Assembly (NCBI GenBank): GCA_037355855.1
Contig: CM074760.1
Coordinates: forward strand, 426,501-490,500
Reading direction: 5' to 3'
Origin: Pseudo-nitzschia pungens
Taxonomy: Eukaryota; Bacillariophyta; Bacillariophyceae; Bacillariales; Bacillariaceae
DNA length: 64,000 bases
The position numbers and the translations under genes are program-made. Under the pieces are notes generated by a model. The model was not told the origin of the DNA. It saw only the letters and a list, made by a program, of their open reading frames with translations, and did not search any database. Of this stretch, positions 22,367 through 33,129 are shown one piece after another (the first letter of the stretch is position 1; every line of letters starts with the position of its first letter).

Positions 22367-23258
22367 CTAGGCGATCACGCGAATCCGTTTCCGGGGTGAT
22401 TCCTCCTCCGATGGGCACTCCTGTTCTCGATTGATTTGCGATGTTTCGTGAGGTCGAAGCGTAGCTCTTCGTTCCCACATGAAAGTTAACCACTTGCTGC
22501 GATCCTCACCTCTCGAGTAGTCGAGAGGTGTGAATCCTCGCTTGTCCTTGCACAACAAGAGTTCAGTCACGTATGGTTGTTTGAGTAGGTACTCGACCAC
22601 TTCGTACGAGGCCTTTGAGGTCCAGAAAGCGTCGTGCAGAGGTGTGCGGTGGTAGTCGTCTTGGATTGTGATGATGGACAGACCAACTTCCTCGACGAGG
22701 AATCGAACCATTCCTAGGTTCCCCCTTCTGCACGCAATGTGTAGGATAGATTCACCGAATCGGTTGCAGGCGTTGGTTCCGTGTTGAAATTGTCCCTCTC
22801 TGTACAGCCGTTGCGCTGTCTCAAGGTCGTTGGAACGAACGGCATTGAGGATATCTGTGTGGTAAGCTTCCATCATGGCGGTCGTGATGGGAAGAAATCG
22901 GGATTCGCAGTCCTTTGTAATCCGCTCGAAGTCTTTGAAGCCATTGGCGACAAAGGCCGCTCTCACGTAATCCGATGGTGTTTGGTTCTTGTCAAAAGTT
23001 GCGACTGGTTCTTCCCTGCGTGGCCGTTTCTTGCTCGAAGCAGCAAATACGGACTGCGCTAATGTTCAAGTGGTTTGGGCTGCTGTTTCGGTTCATGGCG
23101 CGGTTGATGTCGATGGGTAGGATGGAACTCGATAGCATAGTTTTGGATCGTGATGGTAAAACTTTGTGATGATTGGGATTTGTTTCAGATCGTGATGGAA
23201 TTGTGAAACGTTTGTTGTCTGGATTGTGAGAAGGCGAAGTGATGCTCGTTTCCTCCAT
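22367..23258 (-). CDS. ankyrin-repeat protein of diatom type, with a probable frame break near the N-terminus
   Basis: The C-terminal frame (stop at 22367) carries a conserved lead-in (MMEAYHTDILNAVRSNDLET) and at least three ankyrin repeats with hallmark text: CNRFGESILHIACRRGNLGM, DDYHRTPLHDAFW and DKRGFTPLDYSR. This is the usual arrangement in a family expanded in diatoms. The frame is open to about 23064 but has no ATG upstream of the repeats. An ATG at 23258 (MEETSITSPSH) opens the adjacent frame. Skipping one nucleotide between 23064 and 22992 joins the two and gives about 296 residues. No credible GT-AG intron was found to do this. The basic ending PRKRIRVIA could be a nuclear signal. 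The repeats suggest a protein-binding role; the partner is unknown. Confidence 0.75.
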
Positions 23259-26018
23259 ACCGATTTTTGATCGTGTCTGCCGTTTGTGTCAGACACTGAC
23301 GAGTCGTCGTTGCTTTTCGGTCCGATGTAAGTTGAGTATGTGTTGTGTTGTTTGGCAACGCTTGTCCAATTCATCTGCTGTCTAAGTTGGTGCATTCCAG
23401 CTGTGAATAAAAAAAAAGAATGCTCAAGTACGTGTTGTGAATTTCGGTCGTTGGTAGAGAGAAAGCCGCAGATGTTTTGGCAAGTTCGAGGGTAGGTGGC
23501 ACTGAAACACTGACAACAGAGAAGAATGCTTCTTTGTTTTCTACCGCGTCTGTTCTTTATAAAAATCGCGCAGTGCTGATCGGAAGAACTGAGACAGATT
23601 TCTCATCTCATCCTCATTTTTTCCCCTCATTACAGATATTTTCGTTAATCACTTTCTCTCGATTTTAATTTTGAGCAATTATCTAATGTATTGTACATGT
23701 CTCGAAAGATATTCTTCTAATCGTGACAACTTTAAAAAAGAATGATTTTGTTAAGTACACGTAACTAATCGTTCTTTTTTTGAAATCTATTCTTCTTGGG
23801 ACACACTTGTGCGTAAGTACTTCTTTAAAAATCCGTTTTTGGAGTCACTTTCTATGATTGTTGATTGATTCAGGGCAGATGGCCAGCAATGAAAAAACAT
23901 CATTCGCAACCATGCTGCTCTATTCATAACGTATAACTAATTTATCCGTTCTGTACCAGTACGACTTTTTGTCTAAAAGAGAGATTTCTAGGCATTGTGT
24001 GAGAGTGACGAAGAGGGACTGAGTCTTTGAATTTCAAAACACCTGCCGTCAAATCTGATAGTCAGCATTGATACAAAATGTGTTATCAAAATTATACGTT
24101 CTTCTTAGGAATAATAAAGGTAGAAAGAACGCATACGCACATATCTGGAGTTGAAATCTGCTTCAAAAATATTACTTCTACTAAATTCACCGCTAAATTC
24201 GCCGAGTCAGTATCCGAATCGGGATGGACTTACTGTACCGTGCTCGTAGTCACCCCTCTTTATTGATTCAATGATAACACTGACGACTTGCGTGGTCGCA
24301 ACCTTTCGCACAACCGTTCAAGATTGTCAACCCTTCGTTCGCCTTCTCTGGATTCTTCTTGTCACACAGCTTCCTTGAGTCACTGTTTTTCCCACTTCGG
24401 CACTAAATTCGCTGAGTAAGTCTCCGTGTGATATCTCGCTAGGAAGGTAAGGTTTACGTACATGATCCGACAAGTTGAAGGAAGGCAATCGTAAGCAACC
24501 TTGCAACGCTAGAATCCGAAGTCGTAATCTATTCTTCTATTTTGTTCATTGCTACGATTAAAAGAACGCGAGTATGCTATTCTCCTAATGACACTAAATT
24601 CGCTGAGCAAGTTGCCTTTCGCTGATGTCTGGCAAGAGCCAAAGCGCCTCCACGACTCGGAGTCACATCACATCATCATCTTTGCTTTTGCATCTTAGAG
24701 GTAATCTTACTGCGTAAACTTCTGTTGCACGCATTCCAAATACGAAGTAAGGCTTACCAGTTCATTCAACGCTGGAAAACTACCACGCAAATGGTGCCAC
24801 CCCAATGATAATATTAGGATTCGCAAATTCTGAATTCTTCTTATAACGTTCTCCAGATAGATTCCACAACAAAGAGCGAATGCCGTTCGAATCGCAAACC
24901 TTGTACTGACTTCGAAGAAAGGCGTTGGCACGCAAAGGACGGCAGATGCTACCATGCACGCCACGACAGACAGATGGACCCAGTCCAGAAAACCCAAGAT
25001 TACTCAACGCATACCGTATGGCGGGCGAGTGACCTTGAAATAAAGAGAATAAAGTAGGTCTGTCCACACAAGCCGAGAAATTCCATCTGCTCTCCTGGCC
25101 ATCGACCTCATTTCAATTTCTCTCGCAGGAACACGACATCTGGCATGGCGCCTTATGAATAAAAGTCAGTTATTCTATGGATCAATCGAGCTGCTACTCC
25201 GATCAGGACGACGATTTATTCTTCTAAGCGTTCTCTCTACGACAGAATCTTTGATTCTTCTAACATTGTATAGACATTAATGTTGGCCACACACTAAATT
25301 CTCCACTCTATGGAACACCACGACGACCACAACGACAATCAACCAGACGTTAACCGTTATCCGGGGGATGAACGCTCTGAAGGATACGAGTAGGATTAGC
25401 ATAGGCCAATTATTGCAATCATTTCACCACTTTTGGCGGCGGGGAAGGAAAAGCTTGACGTACTATCAGTGGAAATACCGGTACATCGATGGCATCAAAA
25501 GCATGCACAGCAGATTATTTTCAAAAAAACTCATGTAGTTAATCCTTACTGTAAGATCTTACTCTCGGTTTCAAAATAGAAAAGTGAGGCCGATGCCTGA
25601 TTGATGGGAAGTTTTCAGTCACGAATGTTTGACATCCAAGCCTATTCCCATTCACACCTTGCAGTAATTACTTAACCACATTAGTCCATTCCACCTTTAC
25701 TTATCGAGAAACGCAGTTGCGCAACTGCTGACGGTAAAACCTTAGTGTTCGCACAATTGCCACGCACCTTCTGATTTAACCACATTACGATTGACTCACT
25801 CCTCCACATTCGCTCATCCCTTGCGAAGAGGTTGAGAGCTTGAATTCTACGGTACAGTAACTACTACTTTCTCGTGCATTTATTTCATTCCTTGCGGCAA
25901 ATGGTATGGATAAAATCAAGGTTGTCCTAATCGTCGATACACCATATAATTAATGTCATAACATTCTCTCCAGGAAGTGAAGAACAGAATAAAGACACTA
26001 CTTATCATTTCGAGCACC
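23259..26018. other. long intergenic stretch with a dispersed 20-bp word
   Basis: No supported gene. A word close to CTAAATTCGCTGAGTAAGT occurs at 24193, 24403 and 24594 (spacing 210 and 191 bp), with a partial match at 25294. A 96-codon frame (24707-24997, minus) is hydrophobic but has no ATG at a suitable place. Confidence 0.5.
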
Positions 26019-26309
26019 ATGAAGAAACCCATGCATAGAACGCAAACCCTTTCGTCTAAAGGACACGACAGTATTCGGTCGGAACTTTTGGACAGCCTAG
26101 GAGTGAGGATGAAGGACTCGATATCGCAAGATTCGCTCGAGCGAGCAATGAGAGAAACATCTAAGATTCCAACGAGGTTCCACTCGAAGAATTACAAATG
26201 GGAACAAGGATTCTCCACACGAAGGAGGAACAGTCTTCTCAGTCCGGACGAACTGACCCGTTTATCTCTCGGAGACAAAAGGAATTACAGATGGGAGCAT
26301 CAACAATGA
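26019..26309 (+). CDS. small basic hypothetical protein
   Basis: 96 residues from ATG 26019 (context GAGCACCATGA), beginning MKKPMHRTQTLSSKG. It is rich in Ser, Arg and Lys and contains two related motifs, NYKWEQGF and NYRWEHQQ, near the end, which argues for real coding. A CAG acceptor-like site at about 25970-25973 just upstream would allow an earlier exon. No domain is recognised, and a non-coding origin is possible. Confidence 0.35.
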   Translation: MKKPMHRTQTLSSKGHDSIRSELLDSLGVRMKDSISQDSLERAMRETSKIPTRFHSKNYKWEQGFSTRRRNSLLSPDELTRLSLGDKRNYRWEHQQ

Positions 26310-27610
26310 AAGACATCCGGCCGACAATAACTCGAAATACACCTGAGGGAAAACGACGATCAGGTGGGGAAAAGCAACGCCAGGGCTCGGCACACCTTTT
26401 TCAAAAGAAGGTTCACCGATGAAAACATTGGCAATGGATGATGCCTTGTTTTTGTGGTGAAATTCTGAGGCTTTTCAGGTCGCAATAATGAATCCAAGAG
26501 CGAACATGTTCAAATGAACACACAGCTCTTGAAATAGAAGGGAAGTACATAGAGATCATCCAACCTTCGCAGTCCACGATGATTGTGCATCGTGATCTTT
26601 CCAATCGTGTTGTTGAATCTTAGAATGTAATGGGAGATATGTATACTACGAATAACATTAAGCACTGTATTAATACATCACGTATAACGACTGACTCCAG
26701 ATTAGTTTCAGATGACTTTGGTAATTGAAGGCCCATTCATGTCAAACGACGAACACGTTATTTCTTAGAACGTTTCAAGCTTCGTTTACAACGACCTCGA
26801 TGCCTTCGCCTCAGAGAGGAATACAACATTACTTCGGTCGATGTGAGTTGTTGCTGACGACTTTCAATTAGATGCGAAACAAACGAAGAACAAGTGCGAT
26901 TCTTGCTGCCATTGATTTGCAATTGAGGAAGAGGCAGGTACATGACCGGAAAAGAGTTATTGCTCCAACCGATCTGGTGGGTAGGCGAAATGTTGAACCA
27001 TTCTATTCCTTGGTGGGATACTCTTTTCCACTGTGAATTACTTTCGGTAAACCATTAGGGTCTAGCTACTAGTACAACAGAAAACACTGACACTCGCAGA
27101 GAAAGATTGTCGGACCGATGGGAGTTTCTGTGCACCAACAACCAATCTGCCGGCCGCGTTGCTTACTGAATCATGCAATTCTTGCCTTCGGAGAGAGCGA
27201 CATGTCAATGACAGGAATCCTCCTCACCACCGAGCCATTTGCTTGGTGTCAGTAGTCGTACGCGGGACTATCAAAGCATCATATTGCTACTACTAGTTCT
27301 ACTACTACTAGCACTGCTTGAGTTGCACCAACCAGCAACAGCAACAACAGTCTGGTGGTGTGGTACCGGCTGCTTGTCCTCGACGCTGGCTGCTGCCTCC
27401 TCCAGATTACTGTTGTGCTTACATATCGCCAGCACCACCAAATCGTCACCCTTTGACCGTTTAGATCAAGGAGTGAAGCATTGATTTGAGTATGCTGGTG
27501 ACAACAACAACATGCTCTGAGCAGAGTGCGGATAGTGCAAGAACAAGTCAGAAAGTTGCGACACCAAAAAGCGAAACAACGCTAGTACTACTAGTTCATC
27601 AACAAGGTAA

Positions 27611-27681
27611 GCTTTGTTATTTTAGTGGTAAAATAGCTCCCTTTCAAGCACATGTCCTGGGTACGATTCCCAGACAAAACA
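27611..27681 (+). pseudogene. tRNA-Glu(UUC)-like relic, possibly of organellar origin
   Basis: A 71-nt cloverleaf-like segment. The acceptor arms GCTTTGT/ACAAAAC pair with one mismatch. The D-arm is TTTT/AAAA around AGTGGTA. The T-arm is a perfect CTGGG-TACGATT-CCCAG. An anticodon-loop sequence CTTTCAA (anticodon TTC) is present. The 3' side of the anticodon stem does not pair with GCTCC, so it is probably not functional. The AT-rich arms and the non-nuclear T-loop suggest a nuclear copy of a mitochondrial or plastid tRNA. Confidence 0.4.
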
Positions 27682-27809
27682 CGATTCGCCATGCTGGTAT
27701 TTGCTATGTTTCTCTTTTGTTGTTGCATCGTCAGTTGCGACAATGTATTCATTATGATCCATTACCTGCCTATTATTACCATCCTTTCTGTGGTGGATAA
27801 GAAAAATAG

Positions 27810-28040
27810 TAACTAGTAGTAGTACTAGTATGCTGCTTCAGGGTTTCATTTGCAGGCAATGCAATCTTGTTTAATGTCACCACTCCTCCTCCTCCTCGTT
27901 GTTGCTTCTTCTTGTTCCTTACTCCCAACAACAATTGTCTCCCGGTTCGGCTGTAAGAACTCCTCATACTACTAGTAGTAGTACAAGTAGCTACTACTGC
28001 TAGTACTACTACTACTAGTAGTACTAGTACTGCTGGTAGT
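27810..28040. repeat. degenerate ACT/AGT triplet island
   Basis: ACTAGTAGTAGTACTAGTA at 27811-27830 and a long patch of ACTACTAGTAGTACTAGTAC type at 27968-28040. Confidence 0.65.
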
Positions 28041-28450
28041 AGTACAAACAGCAGTAGTGCCAGGTATTCCGCAATAGCTTGATCAGGAATAGGGGAAGGG
28101 AACAAGGTGAGATGAAAGAATATCACTGAATTCAGTAATGCAAGACATAAGGTCAACAAAGTACTACTAGTACTATTCATCGATGTGACGCGTCAAAAAG
28201 TTGTTATCGTCGTAGTAGTGCGGCTTAGAGCATTGGAGGAGCTCATTTAAACAAAACAAGAATACTACACATAATGATGTGAACGATGCGAGGAGAATAG
28301 TAATTCTAATGTGCTGGATGACGATCCATATTTTCCTTTGATTGCATTCCAATTCTATTATTCTGAGCGCGTTGTGAAAGTGCTCTCCTCCGGGCTTGCC
28401 ATGTCGGAAACGTTTCGCCTTCTGCTGTCAGGCATTGTTGGAACGCTTGT

Positions 28451-29649
28451 TTATGCAGTCGCCTCGATTGTCTTCTTCGCCAATTGCTTCTCGTTGAACT
28501 CCCGAGCAGCCATCCCCCACATTTGGCGTGCTTCAATAATTCCATTATCGTTCACGAGCTCATCGCACGTCTGACAGGCGGCGGCACATCCATATTTGAT
28601 GAGGGGGTGATCAAAGTGGGTGTCGCAGTCGGTGCTCAGAGAGTATCGCGCGCAATGTGGATGGGACATCTTGCACACCTCACGAATTTCATCGTTTTCG
28701 ATAGATTCGATGTATGCACGGGTTTCTGCTACCTTGCTCTTGAGAAGATTGCGCAATTCCTTGTCGGTTTCCATGCCGGGGTAACTCTGTGGAAGACCAA
28801 TACCAAGGGCGATGTCACGATCGTCTAAATGGACATCACAAACGTTGCAGGCTTTGGGACAAAACTCGATGACATATGCTCCGGTGACCTTTTTACCATT
28901 TTTAATTGAATTCCAGTTTCCCTTGCTGCGGAGCGTTCGATATGATCACATCGAGACACAAAATACATCACTCGCAAATATTAGTACAAGTCGTATAAAC
29001 TGAAAACAATCAATATGAGTTCCAAACCTGTTTCACATACCACAAATTGTCTACCTGATCGTTTCCCTTTTCGGCCCATTCCTCACAGGAGGCATGCCAG
29101 TTTCGACAAGTGTCTTCGGATGCTGCCAACTCAGTGGAATCTTCGGAGGAGCATAGTCCGCACGATTGCTTGCATTGACTGTGCATGAATCCTGGGTTTT
29201 TGATACTGCAATTGATCAAATACAAAGCCAATGCAAATGGAAAGTCAAATCAGTCAGTATTGTATTCCACAAATCACCAATGGGCTTTCAACCAAAGCAC
29301 TGGGCTGAGAATTCTTTAATTTCTTTGTGACTCAGTATGTGTTCCTCCTGACCTGTGTCCTTTCGGAGGGAAACTCATTTTTTCAACGCATTCTGCCGCA
29401 ATATTGTGATCATCGCAAGCTGCATCGTTTGTTTCGGTTCGAACAGAATCCAATCCAACGGAAATCTCGTATATGCTTCATACAAGGTGAAACGCACCAT
29501 TCTCCAAACCAAGCCCATTCCTTGCACTGAAATTTACCCTCGTGTAAGTCGACACAGGGTTCCACACCCGCGGCAGTCGCCACCGAGGCCAAACCTAGCC
29601 CGACAACAGCGGCAGAAGCCAGAATGGTGTATTTTGCATCGACGAACAT
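28451..29649 (-). CDS. secreted ShKT-domain protein, three exons
   Basis: Exon 1 (29498-29649) encodes a signal peptide (ILASAAVVGLGLASVATA) and the first half of a ShKT domain. It ends in phase 2 inside the codon for the Cys of the GEC motif, before donor GTGCGT. Exon 2 (29055-29205) completes the six-Cys domain (NPGFMHSQCKQSCGLC) and opens a second, divergent one (CRNWHASCEEWAEKG). Exon 3 (28451-28921) supplies its end (EFCPKACNVC), a charged linker, a third Cys-rich ShK-like module (SHPHCARYSL, YGCAAACQTC) and a helical tail. The predicted protein is about 257 residues. Introns are 292 nt (29206-29497) and 133 nt (28922-29054). The fold is named after an anemone peptide, but in algae it usually occurs as an extracellular binding module, often beside prolyl hydroxylases. 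No catalytic domain is present here. Function unknown. Confidence 0.75.
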
Positions 29650-30761
29650 TTTCGTCCTTTCTCTTATTAATTCACTTTCCTGGATTGATAGATTTTTCCG
29701 AAGGATGTGATTTCACTATCGTTCTAAGAACTACGAAGTATTGAATAATTACCGCACCCTGTATTGTTCACGCCGATAGATCGATTTAACTGGAACGGTA
29801 GTTTTCGCATTGTATTTTGTGACCTTGACAAACCGTTAAAAAGGAAGGCGATTTGAACGCATGCGTCCAATAGCCCATACCCACCAAAAATAAAAACGAG
29901 ATATGTGATTGGACAAGAAATTAGAAAAGACGTATACGTACACGAATAAGTACTGGGACTCGTAATGATTGCGAAGTACAAGGTACGTGTAAGATCTTAC
30001 CGGTATTTTATTGTTGATTTCCTTTTTTTAAGTACACGACCCACTTAGCCTGACTCATGAATGAAGTGATGTCTTCGTATGTTTCAATCGAGCTATTTCG
30101 ATCTCTCATCAATCAATCAACAATAATAATAGTTCAAGTACGAAGTAATAGGAAGGAATAACATAGCATTTGTGTCACATTCCACAAGATTTGGACCAAT
30201 TCATGAAGATACGAGTACCAAGATTATGTATCTCCTCCAAGAAGAAGCTCAGTCGAAAAGTTGTTTGTGTTGCGACTCTGTTCTCGGTTTTTGACGGGTA
30301 TGGTTGCGCTATCATGATGCACTAACTGACAAGAGAAACAGGAGCAAAAACTAAAGCTCAATAGTTGACTACGATGCATACGCAGTGCCTTATTCTGTCA
30401 ATACGCCTGTAGTACTGTATGCCATAACTGATTTGTTTTCTACCGCGCTTGACGGTACCGAGTGATCACATGAGAATTTCTTGATTCCAAACAAAAAAAT
30501 AGATACAACAAGGCTCTCCCGTCCCATTCTGTTATTTACGCAAGCAACACGGGGCAGAGAGCAGAGCGAACAAAGTGGAGTTGACTCAAATGCCCGGGGT
30601 GCGTATTTCCGTTTCGTCCCAAGAGATATGATTACGCAAAAATACACCCCGGACGCTTGGATCCGCCCGCACTCGGACCACCGCTGCACCCGAAGCATTG
30701 CATTCGAATGCTTGTCGCCACCGTGTTTCGTCTCGTTTCATTTCGTGGCCGTTTCTCTGGC
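29650..30761. other. intergenic, no gene seen
   Basis: Contains GTAAGATCTTACCGGTA around 29989-30006, TACGAAGTA words and short frames only. Confidence 0.5.
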
Positions 30762-32000
30762 TCAGACATAGTCGGTCACCAGCTCATCCAAGAACTTCCA
30801 CAATCGTTCTTGCAGGTCCTTGTCGCGGGTGGACGGGTGGTCCAACATGCGGATCGATTGCGGGTGATAGTACTGCCCCCGAATCGATCCGGCCTCGAGT
30901 CGGTCCACCGCGGTTCCCAGAAAGAGGAGGGTCAGTGCACCCTCCTCGGAGGTCCACATGAGCGATTTCGCCTTGAGGGCAATGCTTTCCAAGACCTTCC
31001 CCAGCGGAAATTCGTCCCAGGCGACCTTGTCCCAAATGTTGGTGGCAACGGCACCGGGATGCGCCGAGTTGGCGTAGACGACCGCATTCGGATTCTTTGG
31101 GGGTGGTCCCTCACCATCGATCCGGGCCGTGAGTTCCTGCGCCCACAGGATCTGCGCCAGCTTGGACTGGGGATATCGGCTCACGTCCATCGGTGTGACC
31201 CCGTTTAGGGTTTCGAGATCGGTGGCCACTAGATAGGAGTGCTGCGATTTGTAGCTCTCGCACGAGGAGGTCAGCACCACACGGGCCGGAGTGGTTCTTG
31301 GCAGCGCCGGTTCCCGGATGCAGGGTCCCTCTAGCAGCTTGTACATCAGGTGATGCCCCACGACGTTGGTCGCAAAGATCATTTCGATCCCGTCCGTGCT
31401 CAGTGACAAATTCCCATCGGCGTCGCGACCGATTACACCGATCCCCGCGTTCAGAAAGAGCATATCGAGGGGAGCCCCGGCGCTCGATGCGATGAACCGA
31501 TCGCAAAAGTCCCGGACGCTCTTGAGGGAGGAAGTGTCCACAATTTCGGTCACGATCGTCGAGGCGGAGCTGCTCTCGGACCGCTCGACCACCCTCGGAT
31601 CGCTGCGGATCGATTCGGCCGCGGCGTTGCAGCGGGCAGCATTGCGGCAGGCCATGGTGACGTGGACCCCCAGGCGCGCCAGCGCCAGGGCCACTTCGTA
31701 TCCCGTTCCGGAGTTGGCTCCTGTCACCAGGGCCGTCTGTCCCACCAGTCGGTTGCGGTAGGCTTCGCTATTGCTGTTGCTGTTGCTGTTGCTTTCCCCA
31801 TTTCCGTACAGATCGGAAAGGGTGAAACCCCAGTCGGCTTCGTTGGGAAGGACGGCCGGTGAGAGTCCCACGAACGATGGATGGATCGACTCGAAGAGCC
31901 ATCGGTAAAAGCCCAACCTCGTGGGAAGCGGAGACAGAAACAGGGCAACGAGCACCGGAAAGAGGATTGCGGTGACACGGAAGAGAGAGGATAATGTCAT
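30762..32000 (-). CDS. membrane-anchored short-chain dehydrogenase/reductase
   Basis: 412 residues from ATG 32000. The N-terminal helix at residues 3-24 (LFRVTAILFPVLVALFLSPL) is a signal anchor. The classical SDR core follows: cofactor motif TGANSGTG at 93-100, LNAGIG at 183-188, catalytic Ser in VVLTSSCE near 245, and Tyr276-xxx-Lys280 in RYPQSK. An Asn-Ser repeat sits at 70-78 before the core. The shape is that of the retinol-dehydrogenase-like/WWOX-like branch, which acts on lipophilic alcohols or ketones with NAD(P)H, commonly at the ER or plastid envelope. Substrate and membrane are inferred only. The C-terminal region (YYHPQSIRMLDHPS) is intact. Single exon, no frame break. Confidence 0.9.
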   Translation of the reverse strand: MTLSSLFRVTAILFPVLVALFLSPLPTRLGFYRWLFESIHPSFVGLSPAVLPNEADWGFTLSDLYGNGESNSNSNSNSEAYRNRLVGQTALVTGANSGTGYEVALALARLGVHVTMACRNAARCNAAAESIRSDPRVVERSESSSASTIVTEIVDTSSLKSVRDFCDRFIASSAGAPLDMLFLNAGIGVIGRDADGNLSLSTDGIEMIFATNVVGHHLMYKLLEGPCIREPALPRTTPARVVLTSSCESYKSQHSYLVATDLETLNGVTPMDVSRYPQSKLAQILWAQELTARIDGEGPPPKNPNAVVYANSAHPGAVATNIWDKVAWDEFPLGKVLESIALKAKSLMWTSEEGALTLLFLGTAVDRLEAGSIRGQYYHPQSIRMLDHPSTRDKDLQERLWKFLDELVTDYV

Positions 32001-33129
32001 GGGTCCTGTTGTTGGTTTGTACGATGCACTTTGTTAGAGGATCTTTCCTTGTGGCTTCTCAGTGATGGGTGCCGTGACTACCGTATACGTAGTACTACAA
32101 AAAGTAATAACAGGTAGATGTAGAATAAACCTTACCGTAAGCCTTACTCGTTCAGAAACTTTCGGCTAAAATTAAATTAAACTCACAGGTACGAGTTCGT
32201 ATCAGAAAAGTCCAAAACATCGGTGTGACCGACAGAGATGTGCTTCGTGTCGGGAGGTTATTAACCTTACCTAAGGTTAGCTCTTACTACGTACTTCGGT
32301 AGAATACGGTAGAACAAATTGAATTGACGCCTCCGGTAAGCGTGTGGAGTTGTAAGTGTCCGTAACGTTCAACTGAAATAACTGTCTTTACCGATTGGGA
32401 CATGCTAAATTCTAATTTTTAATTGCCATACCTCATTTGTGATCATTTTTAATGGCTTCCACAGAACTAAGTGTTTTTCACTCGGTTTTAACAGTTCACT
32501 TTCTCGTAGAACCCTACCACAAAAAACTTTTTTTGACCACTTTTTCATTTTTCTCCATCCCCAGACCCCCTCTTCTGCCGAAGAGCTACGTTCTAAAAAT
32601 GTTATTCAATTCTAATTTTTACAACTCCACTAATTTATGCCCTACAATTGAAAAGTACTCCAAAATACTGTATCGATGACTCTTAAAAAACGATACACGA
32701 TTTTTGAACGCTCACATAAGAGTCATCGATACGGTATTTTGGACTGGAGGTAGTATGTACCAGCGTCTTCAAAGTGCTGTTTATGTTATGATTATGAGGA
32801 TAGCTAGTGTTCTTTGGTGTTTTGTCTTCTTGATGAATGTTTGATCTGGGATGCACTCAGAATCAGGGGTCATAATAGGGGGGGTATGACACGATGCGAG
32901 CTCCAGTACAAAAACTTCGTTCGAACTCAAGCACTCGAGCAGGTTGCAATTCGCATAGATACTACGACGTACCTAAGGTTACCTGGTAGTCTCTGTTTAC
33001 TCTCAAGGTTGATTGACACTCCCTTCACTCTCTGAATTGTGATCCGACCTCTCACATAAGTGTTCACTGCTTGTTCTGCATCGCGAGTTTTGAGTGAAGT
33101 CACTACCAGTCTCATCACCTTTTGCTACA
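32001..33129. other. divergent intergenic region with a long hairpin
   Basis: Separates two divergent genes. Contains AACCTTACCTAAGGTTAG at about 32264-32281 and a 27-bp inverted repeat (listed separately). No supported ORF was found. Confidence 0.5.
32659..32743. repeat. 27-bp inverted repeat with 31-nt loop
   Basis: Arms at 32659-32685 and 32717-32743 are reverse complements with one mismatch; the left arm begins TCCAAAATACTGTATCGATG. The loop is A-rich. It could be a MITE remnant or a structured RNA, and neither is established. Confidence 0.8.

Larger units (their letters stand above)
26310..28450. other. repeat-rich intergenic region with a tRNA-like relic
   Basis: ACT/AGT triplet patches lie at 27285-27320, 27580-27600 and 27810-28040, and again near 28160. 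A 61-codon basic ORF (26758-26943, minus) starts with ATG but has no support. The organelle-type tRNA-like sequence at 27611-27681 is listed separately. Confidence 0.5.

Noticed and set aside
24707..24997. 96-codon minus-strand hydrophobic frame
   Set aside because: It has no ATG near its start and ends in unsupported sequence; a single hydrophobic stretch is not enough.
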